Source of the DNA: Roseibium porphyridii | GTDB lineage: Bacteria; Pseudomonadota; Alphaproteobacteria; Rhizobiales; Stappiaceae | Length of the DNA: 64,000 nucleotides | Direction: 5' to 3' | Assembly: GCF_026191725.2 (NCBI RefSeq) | Contig: NZ_CP120863.1 | Location: forward strand, 1,530,001-1,594,000 | In this document: in pieces, positions 17,835 through 26,686 of the stretch | How positions within the stretch are numbered: position 1 is the stretch's first letter | Layout of the letters: each line of letters begins with the position of its first letter | The notes under the pieces: generated by a model | What the model saw: the letters and a program-made list of their open reading frames with translations, nothing else | The model's database searches: none | Told to the model about the DNA's origin: nothing | Translations under genes and position numbers: made by a program

Positions 17835-19166
17835 CTACTTGTAAATGTCAGGAAGAAGCGTTGTGGAGATTGCAGGCACATAGGCGATCATCAACGTCAC
17901 GATCAGCATGAAGAAGACGAACGGCACGGCCCGTGCTGCGATTTTCAGGATTGACTCGCCTGTCAGACCCGAAACGACGAACAGGTTCAACCCAAGTGGA
18001 GGCGTGATGAAGCCGACACCAAGCGCGGTGATCATCATGATACAGAACTGGATCTCGTTCATGCCGATATTGTCGGCAAGCGGCTTCAGGATCGGCGCCA
18101 GGATAACGATGTTCGGTGTTGTTTCCATCACGCAGCCCGCTGCGATCAGGATGCCGACCATCAGGAGTATGAGAAGCGCAGGTTCGCTTGTCAGCGATGT
18201 CACTGCATAGACAAAACCCTGAGGAACACCGAGGATCGCCAGCGCCTGTGCGAGCGGCAGGGAGAAGGCGATAATCGGAACGATGACACCGTTCACCTTC
18301 GCCGAGCTGACGAGCATTGCCGGGAAATCGGACAGTTTCAGTGTGCCAAGAACAAAGCCCATGACGATGGTGATAACCACCGCGACGGCACCGGCTTCGG
18401 TTGGTGTCAGGCGTCCGGAAAAGATACCGTAGAAGATGACGCCTGGGACGATGAACGCATACCAGCCTGACTTCAAGGCCTTGCCGAGATTGGCAGACCA
18501 TTCGCTGAAGGTCATCAGACCACCGCCTTCATAGGCATAGATCCGGTTCATCACGATGTTGGTCACAAGGATCGACAGAAGAATGGCGATGCCGGGAATG
18601 AGTGCGGCAAGGAACAGGGTCGACGCGGAAATCCCGAGAACCAGCCCGATGATGATGTAGGCGATCGAAGGCGGGATCAAAATGCCGGTACAGGCGCCAG
18701 CGGCAACCAGTGCACAGGCATAAGGGCGCGGGTACCCGCTTTCCACAAGGCGTTCGATGGTCATCCGGCCAACGGCCGCGGCACCTGCCGCATCAGATCC
18801 CGAGATTGCGGAGAACATGCCGCAGACCAGAACAGTGGCCGAGCCGAAGCCGCCTTTGGCCCAGCAGGTGAGGGCTTCCGCGACATCGAGAAACTTGCGG
18901 CTCAGACCGGTGCGAACCAGAACGTCGCCCGTCAGAATGAACAGGGGAACGGCGGTCAGGGCAAAGTGGTCGATGCCGTGAAAGAGACTTTCCCCGACGA
19001 GGGAGAGCGGCAGCGCGCCTGAGATGATCAGCATTGCGATTGCCGCGGAGCCGATTGCAGCCCAGACAGGCACGGCGAGTGCAACAAGGCCGATGAAGAT
19101 CAGAACCGGACCATAAAAGTCCCAGCCGAGTTCGACGGTCTGTTGTTGTAATTGTTGCCAGAGCAT
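17835..19166 (-). CDS. TRAP transporter large permease (DctM type), probable DHPS importer
   Basis: 443 residues with about 12 hydrophobic segments and DctM patterns (LFILTGDVLVRTGLSRKFLDV, CGMFSAISGSDAAGAAAVG, GILIPPSIAYIIIGL). It forms the sodium-coupled membrane unit with the small permease and takes ligand from the binding protein. It ends nine bases before hpsN, so transport and first oxidation are co-transcribed. The equivalent genes in Roseovarius were called hpsKLM as I recall. Confidence 0.9.
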   Translation of the reverse strand: MLWQQLQQQTVELGWDFYGPVLIFIGLVALAVPVWAAIGSAAIAMLIISGALPLSLVGESLFHGIDHFALTAVPLFILTGDVLVRTGLSRKFLDVAEALTCWAKGGFGSATVLVCGMFSAISGSDAAGAAAVGRMTIERLVESGYPRPYACALVAAGACTGILIPPSIAYIIIGLVLGISASTLFLAALIPGIAILLSILVTNIVMNRIYAYEGGGLMTFSEWSANLGKALKSGWYAFIVPGVIFYGIFSGRLTPTEAGAVAVVITIVMGFVLGTLKLSDFPAMLVSSAKVNGVIVPIIAFSLPLAQALAILGVPQGFVYAVTSLTSEPALLILLMVGILIAAGCVMETTPNIVILAPILKPLADNIGMNEIQFCIMMITALGVGFITPPLGLNLFVVSGLTGESILKIAARAVPFVFFMLIVTLMIAYVPAISTTLLPDIYK

Positions 19167-19177
19167 AGGTGCCTCCC

Positions 19178-19693
19178 TCAGTCGAAGAGCTTGTCGCCTT
19201 CGTAAACGGGACGTCCGTCACGAAAGTCGCGCAGATCGCGCAGGAGAGATTGAGCGAGCCGGAACAGAACCAGCGCGAACCCGAACGGAACGGCCATCAG
19301 GAACCAGACTTGCGAGATGCGCAGACCGTGGGTCACGGAGCCGAATTTTGCTGAAACGAGAACGGTTTCGAACGACCAGTAGACAGCAACCAATGCAACG
19401 GCAGCCATCACGAGATCGCCCAGGATGTAGAGCAGCGCTTTCACCTTGGGACCGACATACTGCATGATCACATCGATGCGGATGTGCCCGCGTTCCTTGA
19501 CGGCCGCTGCAGCGCCTATCCAGGCAAGATAGATGAACGAGTACCGGACAATTTCCTCACCCCAGATGGATGAGTAGGCGAACACTTCGCGCCGAACAAC
19601 TTCGACGAACATGGTCAGAACAAGCATCACGTAGAAGACCAGCAACAGCCAGCGTTCTCCGTTCTTGTCCACGGCTTGAAGGACTTTCAACAT
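19178..19693 (-). CDS. TRAP transporter small permease (DctQ type)
   Basis: 171 residues with four membrane segments (WLLLVFYVMLVLTMFVEVV, YSFIYLAWIGAAAAV) and the conserved GEEIVRY segment of DctQ proteins. The ATG at 19693 follows GAGGAG; the open frame continues to 19801 but into a hairpin region. It partners the large permease 11 bases downstream. Confidence 0.88.
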   Translation of the reverse strand: MLKVLQAVDKNGERWLLLVFYVMLVLTMFVEVVRREVFAYSSIWGEEIVRYSFIYLAWIGAAAAVKERGHIRIDVIMQYVGPKVKALLYILGDLVMAAVALVAVYWSFETVLVSAKFGSVTHGLRISQVWFLMAVPFGFALVLFRLAQSLLRDLRDFRDGRPVYEGDKLFD

Positions 19694-19713
19694 GGGCACT
19701 CCTCTACCGTTCA

Positions 19714-19799
19714 CATCAGAGGATCCTCTGATGCGGTGGTTGCGCGGGAAAGGCTTTATTGAACAGGAAACAGGGGCCGGTGCGAAAAGGCACCGGCCC
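19714..19799 (-). promoter_or_regulatory. Two hairpins between TRAP binding-protein and small-permease genes
   Basis: A perfect 20-bp palindrome, CATCAGAGGATCCTCTGATG, lies at 19714-19733. A 10-bp GC-rich stem (GGGCCGGTGC with GCACCGGCCC, six-base loop) lies at 19774-19799. In transcript order the GC-rich stem comes first, 14 bases after the binding-protein stop. Neither is followed by a U run. They probably protect the upstream mRNA or dampen read-through so that more binding protein than permease is made. Confidence 0.72.
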
Positions 19800-19813
19800 A
19801 AAGGAGCGACGTC

Positions 19814-20956
19814 TTAAGCGTCGTGGACGTAGTAGCGGCCCATTGTGTTTGCGGCTTCTTCCAGACGGCCAAACGCTTCCATGGAACCGGCCAGTTCGAC
19901 CTTGAACTGATCCCATTCTTCGCGCTGATAACCACCGGCTTCTTTCCATTCTCCAAGCTGATCTTCGCTCAGCGAATGGAATTCCACACCAGACTTCACC
20001 AGTTCGGACATGGCGTAGGACCGGGCAGCAGGTACCTTGGCAAGGTTCTGCTGAGCCGTGATCTCACCAGCAAATTCGATGCCTTCCTGAACGTCGGCCG
20101 GCAACGAGTTGAACCATTCAAGGTTCATGGAATAGACCTGACTGTCCGGAACGGCCTGGGTGAAGGTCACATGGCTCAAGATGTCCTTGAAGCCGAACAC
20201 GTAAAGTGCACCGACTGACGGATCGAGAGCATCGGCAACCCCTTGCTTAATCGCTGAAGGTGTTTCACCCCAGGCGACGGGCGTCGGGTTTGCACCGACC
20301 ATGCGATAATATTGCTGAAGCATGGCGGACCCTGGTACGCGGAATTTCACGCCGGACAGGTCGCCAGGTGTGATCACCTTGTTTCCACCTTTGCGGATGG
20401 CAACAACACGTGGATCGATCACCACATAGAAGAGGGCTTTGAAACCCGAAGCTTCAATCTTCGGATGAACTTCCTTTTTCCAGGCATCTGATGTCACAAG
20501 ATTGGTGAAGCGTTGGTTCGAACCGCAGAAATACGGCATGTTGATCAGATCAACTGTCGAGGCGAATGGTGCGAAATTCGACAGTGAGTGCTGCGCTGCC
20601 TGGATCGTGCCGCCCTGAACGGCCTGAGCGAGCGCTCCGCCCGCACCAAGCTGTCCGCCCGGAGCCAACTTGACATAAACCTTGCCGTTGGTTGCGTTCT
20701 GGATGTTTTCCTTAAGGTCCAGCTGCATGATGGGGTAGCTGCGCGACGCGCCGAGCAGATAGGCAGTCGCAAGCGTCATGATATGGTCTGCCGCTTTTTC
20801 GCGGGCAGCTTCCTCCTGCGCGGTCTGCGCAACGGCTTCGTCCGACCACAGCGTTCCGGCAGCACCTGCTACGACTGCTGCGGTGAAGCCGCCGGCGCTG
20901 GCCAGCTTCAAAAAGTTACGACGCTCGCGCGAGGCGAGATCTTCGGTCTTTTTCAT
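19814..20956 (-). CDS. TRAP transporter binding protein (DctP type) with Tat-like signal
   Basis: 380 residues. The N-terminus has a twin-arginine motif (SRERRNFLKLAS) ahead of a hydrophobic stretch, so export through Tat in folded form is likely. The DctP core includes GVKFRVPGS, whose arginine normally binds the ligand acid group, and AWGETPSAIKQGVADALD. In this operon the ligand is probably DHPS, where the arginine would meet the sulfonate. It follows the 59-residue membrane protein gene. Confidence 0.9.
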   Translation of the reverse strand: MKKTEDLASRERRNFLKLASAGGFTAAVVAGAAGTLWSDEAVAQTAQEEAAREKAADHIMTLATAYLLGASRSYPIMQLDLKENIQNATNGKVYVKLAPGGQLGAGGALAQAVQGGTIQAAQHSLSNFAPFASTVDLINMPYFCGSNQRFTNLVTSDAWKKEVHPKIEASGFKALFYVVIDPRVVAIRKGGNKVITPGDLSGVKFRVPGSAMLQQYYRMVGANPTPVAWGETPSAIKQGVADALDPSVGALYVFGFKDILSHVTFTQAVPDSQVYSMNLEWFNSLPADVQEGIEFAGEITAQQNLAKVPAARSYAMSELVKSGVEFHSLSEDQLGEWKEAGGYQREEWDQFKVELAGSMEAFGRLEEAANTMGRYYVHDA

Positions 20957-20988
20957 GAATTCCTCCCTAAAACTTTATTCCGATCAAG

Positions 20989-21168
20989 CTATTTGCCGGC
21001 CCGCTTTATTGCTTCCTTTTTGAGGATGGTCGCCGTGAAGGCTATTGAGACTGCTAAGAGCAGGATCATTTCACCGACATTCCCGAAAAACGGCGTTCCA
21101 CCAAAAGAACCGATCGAAACGTTGATCACAAAAACGGCAAACAGGACTGCTGCCACAATCAAGAACAT
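20989..21168 (-). CDS. Small two-helix membrane protein at the head of the DHPS operon
   Basis: 59 residues starting MFLIVAAVLFAVFVI, with two hydrophobic segments joined by a Gly-rich turn (SIGSFGGTPFFG) and a basic C-terminus (KKEAIKRAGK). The ATG at 21168 has GGGAGGTG directly upstream, so it is well translated; a GTG at 21174 overlaps that site and is not used. It is the first gene after the operator and precedes the TRAP binding protein. I do not recognise a family. A helper subunit of the importer is possible. Confidence 0.7.
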   Translation of the reverse strand: MFLIVAAVLFAVFVINVSIGSFGGTPFFGNVGEMILLLAVSIAFTATILKKEAIKRAGK

Positions 21169-21203
21169 GATCACCTCCCAACGATGAGTTCACCCGGCTG
21201 AGC

Positions 21204-21227
21204 AAAAATGTAAGCGCTTACATTTTT
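21204..21227. promoter_or_regulatory. LacI-family operator over the DHPS operon promoter
   Basis: A perfect 24-bp palindrome: core TGTAAGCGCTTACA flanked by five A on the left and five T on the right. On the minus strand a TTGCAA (21235-21230) with a 17-bp spacer places a -10-like TACATT inside the palindrome, so a bound repressor would block the DHPS operon. The divergent LacI gene at 21326 is the obvious ligand. Confidence 0.88.
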
Positions 21228-21258
21228 CATTGCAAGCAGAAAAGTTATTTTCTTGGAG

Positions 21259-21289
21259 AGCCAAGAGTTGTAAGCAAACTCTTGGCTCC
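21259..21289 (+). promoter_or_regulatory. 12-bp inverted repeat in the leader of the lacI-type gene
   Basis: GAGCCAAGAGTT at 21259-21270 and AACTCTTGGCTC at 21278-21289 form a perfect stem with a seven-base loop GTAAGCA. The loop carries a GTAAGC half-site like the main operator. It could be a second DNA site or an RNA leader hairpin ahead of the regulator start at 21326. No U run follows on either strand. Confidence 0.55.
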
Positions 21290-21325
21290 AGTGCCTTGGT
21301 CGGCACCGGCTCACGGAAATGATCA

Positions 21326-22345
21326 ATGGACGAGACGAAGAATACCCCGACCGGCCAGGTTCCCACGCTTGCCGATGTTGCCCAAGCGGCAGGTGTGTCG
21401 ACCGCTACGGTGTCGCGCTGTCTCAATCTGCCTGATCAGGTTACCGAAAAGACGATGCGCCGGGTGATGGAAGCCGTTGACCGGCTGGGATATTCGCCCA
21501 ATTACAGCGCGCGTGCCCTTGCTGCCAACAGAACCAACACTATCGGTGCAATCATCCCCACAATGGAAAACGCGATTTTTGCGCGCGGGCTGCAAGCGTT
21601 CCAGGAAGAACTCCATCAAAGCGGCTGCACATTGCTGGTAGCCAGTTCGTCATATGAGGAAGACCTGGAAGAAGAACAGATCAAGACCTTGACTGCGCGC
21701 GGGGCCGACGCGCTTTTGTTGATCGGGTATCATCGCAAGCCGCGCGTCTACGAGTTCCTGGAGAAACGAAAAATACCCACTCTTGTTGCATGGGCCTTTG
21801 ACCCGGAGGTTTCCAGGTTGGCAGTCGGCTTTAACAACCGTGCGGCAATGCATGAGCTTGCCGACATCGTCATGGCTGCCGGTCACAAACAGATCGGGTG
21901 CATTTCTGCCGACACGCTTTCCAATGACAGGGCGAGGGAACGCGCTCTGGGCATTCGCGACGCCATGAGTGCGGCGGGGTTGGATCCCAGCACACTGCGG
22001 ATGGTTGAAACGACTTACTCCATCGAAAACGGCGAGACAGCTTTTCACGAACTCATGGCGCACCCGGAGCCCCCCACTGTCGTCATGTGCGGCAATGATG
22101 TTCTTGCCGTCGGAGCGCTGCGGGCAGCCGCTGCGATGAACCTCAGAGTTCCGGAAGATGTTGCGATCACGGGGTTCGACGACATTGAGCTGGCAAGCGT
22201 TGCACCGGTCCCGTTGACGACCGTCCATGTACCTCATCGGCGTATGGGACAATTCGCGGCCCAAGCTCTATTGGACGAGTTGAATGGCAAGAAACCGGAC
22301 AGCATTGAATTGCCGACGGCCATCTACCGCCGCAGCAGTTTCTGA
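21326..22345 (+). CDS. LacI-family regulator of the DHPS operon
   Basis: 339 residues. The LacI helix-turn-helix is PTLADVAQAAGVSTATVSRCL, followed by the hinge (LGYSPNYSARAL) and a PBP-like sensor domain of the GntR/LacI type ending in VPHRRMGQFAAQALLDEL. It is divergent from the TRAP/hps operon across a strong palindromic operator. It probably represses uptake and oxidation of DHPS until an effector, DHPS or a product, is present. Confidence 0.92.
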   Translation: MDETKNTPTGQVPTLADVAQAAGVSTATVSRCLNLPDQVTEKTMRRVMEAVDRLGYSPNYSARALAANRTNTIGAIIPTMENAIFARGLQAFQEELHQSGCTLLVASSSYEEDLEEEQIKTLTARGADALLLIGYHRKPRVYEFLEKRKIPTLVAWAFDPEVSRLAVGFNNRAAMHELADIVMAAGHKQIGCISADTLSNDRARERALGIRDAMSAAGLDPSTLRMVETTYSIENGETAFHELMAHPEPPTVVMCGNDVLAVGALRAAAAMNLRVPEDVAITGFDDIELASVAPVPLTTVHVPHRRMGQFAAQALLDELNGKKPDSIELPTAIYRRSSF

Positions 22346-22389
22346 GGCGAACGCCGTTTGACTGGATTTGTCTGGTCGCGCCGACGGCC

Positions 22390-25305
22390 TTAGCCGCCGC
22401 AAAGTACCCCGGATTTCAGATTGAAGAACTTCAGCAAGTCCTGATAGGGCATCGGTTTGGCAAAGTGATACCCCTGAAGCCGATCGCAGCCGAGCTTGGC
22501 AAGTATTTCGGCTTGTTCGTTTGTTTCAATGCCTTCCGCCGTGACACCCATTTCAAGTGAGTGGCCAATTTCAATAATGGACCTGAGAAGGCGAAGGCCG
22601 CCGCTGCCCCCTGCTGCCAGGGCGGTGAGTCGTCGGTCGATCTTGACACGATCGGGGTTGATCCGTTGCAGAGCCACGACGGAGGCGCGGCCGCTTCCGA
22701 AATCATCGACTTCAATTGCAATTCCGAGATCGCGCAGCTGATCCAGACGGCATAGAAAATCGTCTTGCTGTTCCTCCAGGAAGATCGTTTCCAGAAGCTC
22801 AAAGCTTATCTGACCGGAATAGGTCTGAACGTAGTGCCGGATGGCATCGATTTCGTTGTGGTTGACCCGGTTTTCGCTGACATTGAATGACAATGAAGGT
22901 GGATTGGACATACGGCCGAATGCCTGTTGGCACTCGCCAATTGCCTGCTCGAATATCAGGCGATCGATGTCTCCAGCTACATTGAGATCGGTCGCAATAG
23001 AAAGAAATGCTGCGGGAGCAAGAATGCCTTTCTCGGGATGGCGCCAGCGGGCAAGCACCTCAATGCCGACGGTCTGGCCAGATCTTGCGTCCACTTGTGG
23101 CTGATAGAATGGTTCGAATTCCAGTTGCTCAATGGCACGAAGCACGTCATCTGCCACTTCCTTGGTGCGCCGCACTTCCTCCAGATCCGACTTGTCAAAA
23201 ATCCCCAGCTGGCCGCGCCCGCGGCGTTTGGCCTTATAAAGTGCGACATCGGAATTGGTCAGAAGCTGATCAACATGGGCCAGCGGTGTGCGGGCGAGAC
23301 CTATGGACGCGCCAAACCTGCATTCCTTGCCTTCAAAAAGTGTCGGGCGGGAAAGTTCCTGCAAAAGGATCTTTGCAAGTGTTTCTGGCCGGTCGTTGTC
23401 TTTGGGTACATAAATCAGGACGACAAACTCATCACCGCCGATACGTGCAACCACATCTGCGCTCTCGACATTTCGGCGAATACGTTCGGAGATGTCCAGC
23501 AACACCTGATCGCCGGCTGCATGCCCCATTGTGTCGTTGATGTGCTTAAATCGGTCGAGATCGATATGCAGAGCGGCTATTTCGCCACCTTTCTTGCTTC
23601 TTAGATCGACGAGCTCGTCGAATTTGAGGGAAAGGTACCGCCGATTGCCGAGACCTGTCAGGTCATCATGCAATGCCTTGTAGGTGATTTCCTGGTTCGC
23701 TTTTTCAAGCCGTTTGGAATACTGCTCGACGGCCCTGCGCTGACGCACAACTTCGGTGATGTTCAATCGCAGAACGACATATTCACCCTTTTCGGTGCGA
23801 GATCTGACCATGCGATGGTGCTGGTCATCGGCGAATTCGAAATCCTCGACGCCCGGCGCAAGAAGGTCAGGCGAATAGTAGTCTTCAAGCCATTCTTCTT
23901 CTCGTCCAATGGCAGCCGGTATGAGACCTTCCATGGCGGCGTTTCGAAGGAGCACTTTCAGGTTGGTGCCCGAGGTCAAGTCATCGGGTGACTTCGTCAT
24001 GGAGCGGGCATAGGCCGGGTTCCAGATCACCAGGTTGAGATCGGCATCATAGATGGCAAAGGGGTCCGGATAGGCCTTGATCGCGGATATCAGGCGATTC
24101 TGCGTGTCTTCCAGCGCCCGCCGTTGTCGAACCAGCTCAGTCGTGTCCAAACGCAAAATGACGAGGTCACCATTTTCAGCCCGGGATCTCAGCAACCGAT
24201 GATGAACGTCATTCGGCAGCGCCAGGTCCTGAACCGGCTTGTCGACATCGCTCTGCTGGTGCGCGTCGGACATCCACTCTTCTTCGCGGCCAATTGCGTC
24301 GGCAATTTTTCCGGCTCGAATGGCGATCCGTGCGACTGTCGTGCGGTGCATTCCAACTTTCAAATCGTCGTGGCCATTCGACATCGATGCACGATAGGCA
24401 TCGTTGCAGACAACCAGACAGTCGTTGGAATCATAAATCACGAAAGGCGAGGGATAGGCGTTGAGAGCTGCCAACAGTCGTTCCTGGGCGGCCTCGGCGG
24501 TTCGCTTTTGCCGGACGAGCTCGGTCGAATTCAGCCGAATGATCACATAGTCGCCGTTGGAAGACCGTGACCTCAAAAGACGATGATGAACGTCGCCTTT
24601 CAACTCGACATCTTCAATTTCACTGTCCAGGGTGTCAGAAGACAAAATGCGGTTGACCCATTCGTCTTCCTGGCCAATTGCCTCCGGGTAACGTCCGTAT
24701 TTGATGGCCAGTCGCAGCACATCCTTCAGGTGCGTTCCGGCAACGAGTTCGTTGGGATCGTCCGTGATGGCGGCAGCATAGCCATCGTTCCAGTACACCA
24801 GGCTGAGATTGGTATCAAAGATGACGATTGGATCAGGATAGGCATTCAACGCGGAAACGAGGCGTTGCTGCTCCTTGATTGCACCATCCCGTTCCCTCTG
24901 AAATTGATCTGCAAGATCCGCGGCGCTTTCTGTCTCAACCTGAGGCCTGAAGGTCGCGCACAGATGCCACGCATCAGCATTAGCAACTTCTTTGAAGAAG
25001 AAGGAGATGCTCACCCAGATGCTGGTGTTGCCAGGACGAAGGAGCTTTGCCTTCAACGTGAATTTCTGATGGCCCTTCTCAAGCGCCTGAGCGACGCTGT
25101 TCTGAATGCTGACCTGTGGGCTGTCGCCAAAGAGTTCATCCATAGACATGCTAAGCAGGTCTTCCTGCTCATGTCCGGTCAACTCTGAAAAGGCGGTGTT
25201 TGCATAGATTAAGCGCGGTGCTGGTGCACCTGAAGCAACGAGCCCGACAGCGATCGCGTCGCTTGTCAGATCCATAAAACTACTTTTAAGCGCCTCGATA
25301 CTCAT
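22390..25305 (-). CDS. Four-PAS, GGDEF and EAL cyclic-di-GMP enzyme
   Basis: 971 residues and no membrane segment. A PAS domain (about 1-120) is followed by three homologous PAS-7-like repeats of about 128 residues (near 146, 274 and 402). Each begins with L-x-A-x-x-AYP-x-P and ends with HHR-[LM]-[LV]RSR then V-[VI]RQ[KR]R. A GGDEF domain (about 545-705) has an intact GGDEF motif, but ESAD stands where the RxxD inhibitory site would be. The EAL domain (about 715-960) reads EVLAR with DDFG and AEGIET kept, so phosphodiesterase activity is likely. The start at 25305 follows GAGG. It is a single gene with no catabolic neighbour in the same operon. Confidence 0.9.
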   Translation of the reverse strand: MSIEALKSSFMDLTSDAIAVGLVASGAPAPRLIYANTAFSELTGHEQEDLLSMSMDELFGDSPQVSIQNSVAQALEKGHQKFTLKAKLLRPGNTSIWVSISFFFKEVANADAWHLCATFRPQVETESAADLADQFQRERDGAIKEQQRLVSALNAYPDPIVIFDTNLSLVYWNDGYAAAITDDPNELVAGTHLKDVLRLAIKYGRYPEAIGQEDEWVNRILSSDTLDSEIEDVELKGDVHHRLLRSRSSNGDYVIIRLNSTELVRQKRTAEAAQERLLAALNAYPSPFVIYDSNDCLVVCNDAYRASMSNGHDDLKVGMHRTTVARIAIRAGKIADAIGREEEWMSDAHQQSDVDKPVQDLALPNDVHHRLLRSRAENGDLVILRLDTTELVRQRRALEDTQNRLISAIKAYPDPFAIYDADLNLVIWNPAYARSMTKSPDDLTSGTNLKVLLRNAAMEGLIPAAIGREEEWLEDYYSPDLLAPGVEDFEFADDQHHRMVRSRTEKGEYVVLRLNITEVVRQRRAVEQYSKRLEKANQEITYKALHDDLTGLGNRRYLSLKFDELVDLRSKKGGEIAALHIDLDRFKHINDTMGHAAGDQVLLDISERIRRNVESADVVARIGGDEFVVLIYVPKDNDRPETLAKILLQELSRPTLFEGKECRFGASIGLARTPLAHVDQLLTNSDVALYKAKRRGRGQLGIFDKSDLEEVRRTKEVADDVLRAIEQLEFEPFYQPQVDARSGQTVGIEVLARWRHPEKGILAPAAFLSIATDLNVAGDIDRLIFEQAIGECQQAFGRMSNPPSLSFNVSENRVNHNEIDAIRHYVQTYSGQISFELLETIFLEEQQDDFLCRLDQLRDLGIAIEVDDFGSGRASVVALQRINPDRVKIDRRLTALAAGGSGGLRLLRSIIEIGHSLEMGVTAEGIETNEQAEILAKLGCDRLQGYHFAKPMPYQDLLKFFNLKSGVLCGG

Positions 25306-25564
25306 ACAGGCCTCGTTACCCAGTATTTGACCGTAATACGCCTGGGTTAGGCAAACATAAACAAACAACAATAATGAAAAGTATCGTAAATGTCGGTTTG
25401 TTATCGGGGAAAGGCACAGTTTTTATTGCAGTTTTAAATTGGCTGTACAGAACTGTGCAACCATTGTCTCTGCGTCAATTGAAAGTGGCGATCGTAGCAA
25501 GATTTGTCGGACGCCCGGTCGTCGACCTCGTTGCGTGCACTCATTTTCACAAGTGGAAGCGCTG
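25306..25564. other. AT-rich gap upstream of the PAS-GGDEF-EAL gene
   Basis: This holds the promoter region of the minus-strand regulator gene and the downstream end of the RraA operon. An imperfect hairpin (CCCAG/CTGGG with an inner TATT/AATA stem) lies at 25319-25346, just ahead of the start region. I see no gene and no clear terminator. Confidence 0.4.
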
Positions 25565-26038
25565 TCAGATCAGACGTCTTTCACTTATAAGAACGCCGTC
25601 TGCGTCGGCATAGACCCAATCGCCAGGCCGCAATTCAACACCGCCGAAGTGAATGTCTTCCCCGGCTTTGCCCCAACCGTCCTTGGCGCTCTTGATCGGT
25701 GAGGTGGCGAGCGCATAGACCAGAATATCCATCTGATCGATCTCGACACTATCTCGAATGGCGGCGTTTAGCACCAGCCCCGCCCAACCGTTCTTCAAAG
25801 CGAGGCCAGCAAGCATGTCGCCCAGCAGGGCAACGCGCGTTGAGCCGCCACCGTCCACGACGAGCACCCGTCCATTGCCAGGAGATTCCAATTCCTTTCG
25901 GACGACTGAATTGTCCTCAAAACACTTTATCGTCTGGATCGGGCCTGCAATATGGGCGCGGCTTCCAAAGCGTCTGAAAGGTAAGTGGACAAGCGAGAGA
26001 ACATCCGCGTGGTCATCGATCAGGTCAGCGGTTTTCAT
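25565..26038 (-). CDS. RraA-like protein (HMG/CHA-type aldolase family)
   Basis: 157 residues of the RraA / 4-hydroxy-4-methyl-2-oxoglutarate aldolase fold. Family marks are LVVDGGGSTRVALLGDMLAGLALKNG and GLVLNAAIRDS, with the Arg-Asp pair used for metal and substrate binding in the aldolases. It is the last gene of the OtnK/OtnC operon, six bases after OtnC. In this setting an aldolase or decarboxylase acting on an oxo acid is likelier than RNase E inhibition. The exact reaction is unknown. Confidence 0.82.
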   Translation of the reverse strand: MKTADLIDDHADVLSLVHLPFRRFGSRAHIAGPIQTIKCFEDNSVVRKELESPGNGRVLVVDGGGSTRVALLGDMLAGLALKNGWAGLVLNAAIRDSVEIDQMDILVYALATSPIKSAKDGWGKAGEDIHFGGVELRPGDWVYADADGVLISERRLI

Positions 26039-26044
26039 GGGTCC

Positions 26045-26686
26045 TCACATATTGCCGTATTTCAAGCGCAGCGCCGCGACGTCGTTTTCTTGCAGCGTCC
26101 TGTATGGTGCATCCTGCAAAGCACAAACCAATTTGGCCGTCTCTTCAAGTTCCTCTGCGGCGCAAACCGCTGAAAAAAGATCTTTTCCTGAAACGACGGG
26201 GCCATGATTTGCGAGCAGCACAGCGCTGCATGCGCCATTCAGGCTGCGTATCAGATCGCCTGCGGCAGGATCGCCCGGCATGACATAAGGCAACTGCCTG
26301 ACAGTCCCGACCCGCATCACCACATAGGGGGTAAGGGGAGGGATGCAGTCCGATGGGTCGATGTCCTGCCTGCAAGAGAGCGCCGTTGCCCATGTGGAAT
26401 GAAGATGGACCACAGCCCGGGCCTCAGGTCTCGTTTCATAGAAAGCCTGATGCAGGAAGACCTCCTTGCTGGGCATGTCGCCGGCAACGTGTCGGCCCGC
26501 AGGATCAAGCTTCGCAATTCGCTGCGGTTCAATGTCCCCAAGCCTTGAATTTGTCGGCGTGATGAGGATACCGTCCGGAACACGCGCGGAAACATTACCG
26601 GCAGTTCCGACGCTGAAACCACGTTGGAACAATGAGCGACAAAGCTCGGCCAACTGACCGCGTAGCGCTTCTTCCAAGGGGCTCAT
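26045..26686 (-). CDS. otnC: 3-oxo-tetronate 4-phosphate decarboxylase
   Basis: 213 residues of the class II aldolase/adducin family. Zinc ligands are in VVHLHSTWA and LLANHGPVV, and the N-terminal NVSARVPDGILITP segment is typical. OtnC converts 3-oxo-tetronate 4-phosphate to dihydroxyacetone phosphate and CO2. The ATG at 26686 overlaps the OtnK stop by four bases, so the two steps are coupled. Fuculose-phosphate-type aldolase activity is the main alternative, but the OtnK partner favours OtnC. Confidence 0.87.
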   Translation of the reverse strand: MSPLEEALRGQLAELCRSLFQRGFSVGTAGNVSARVPDGILITPTNSRLGDIEPQRIAKLDPAGRHVAGDMPSKEVFLHQAFYETRPEARAVVHLHSTWATALSCRQDIDPSDCIPPLTPYVVMRVGTVRQLPYVMPGDPAAGDLIRSLNGACSAVLLANHGPVVSGKDLFSAVCAAEELEETAKLVCALQDAPYRTLQENDVAALRLKYGNM

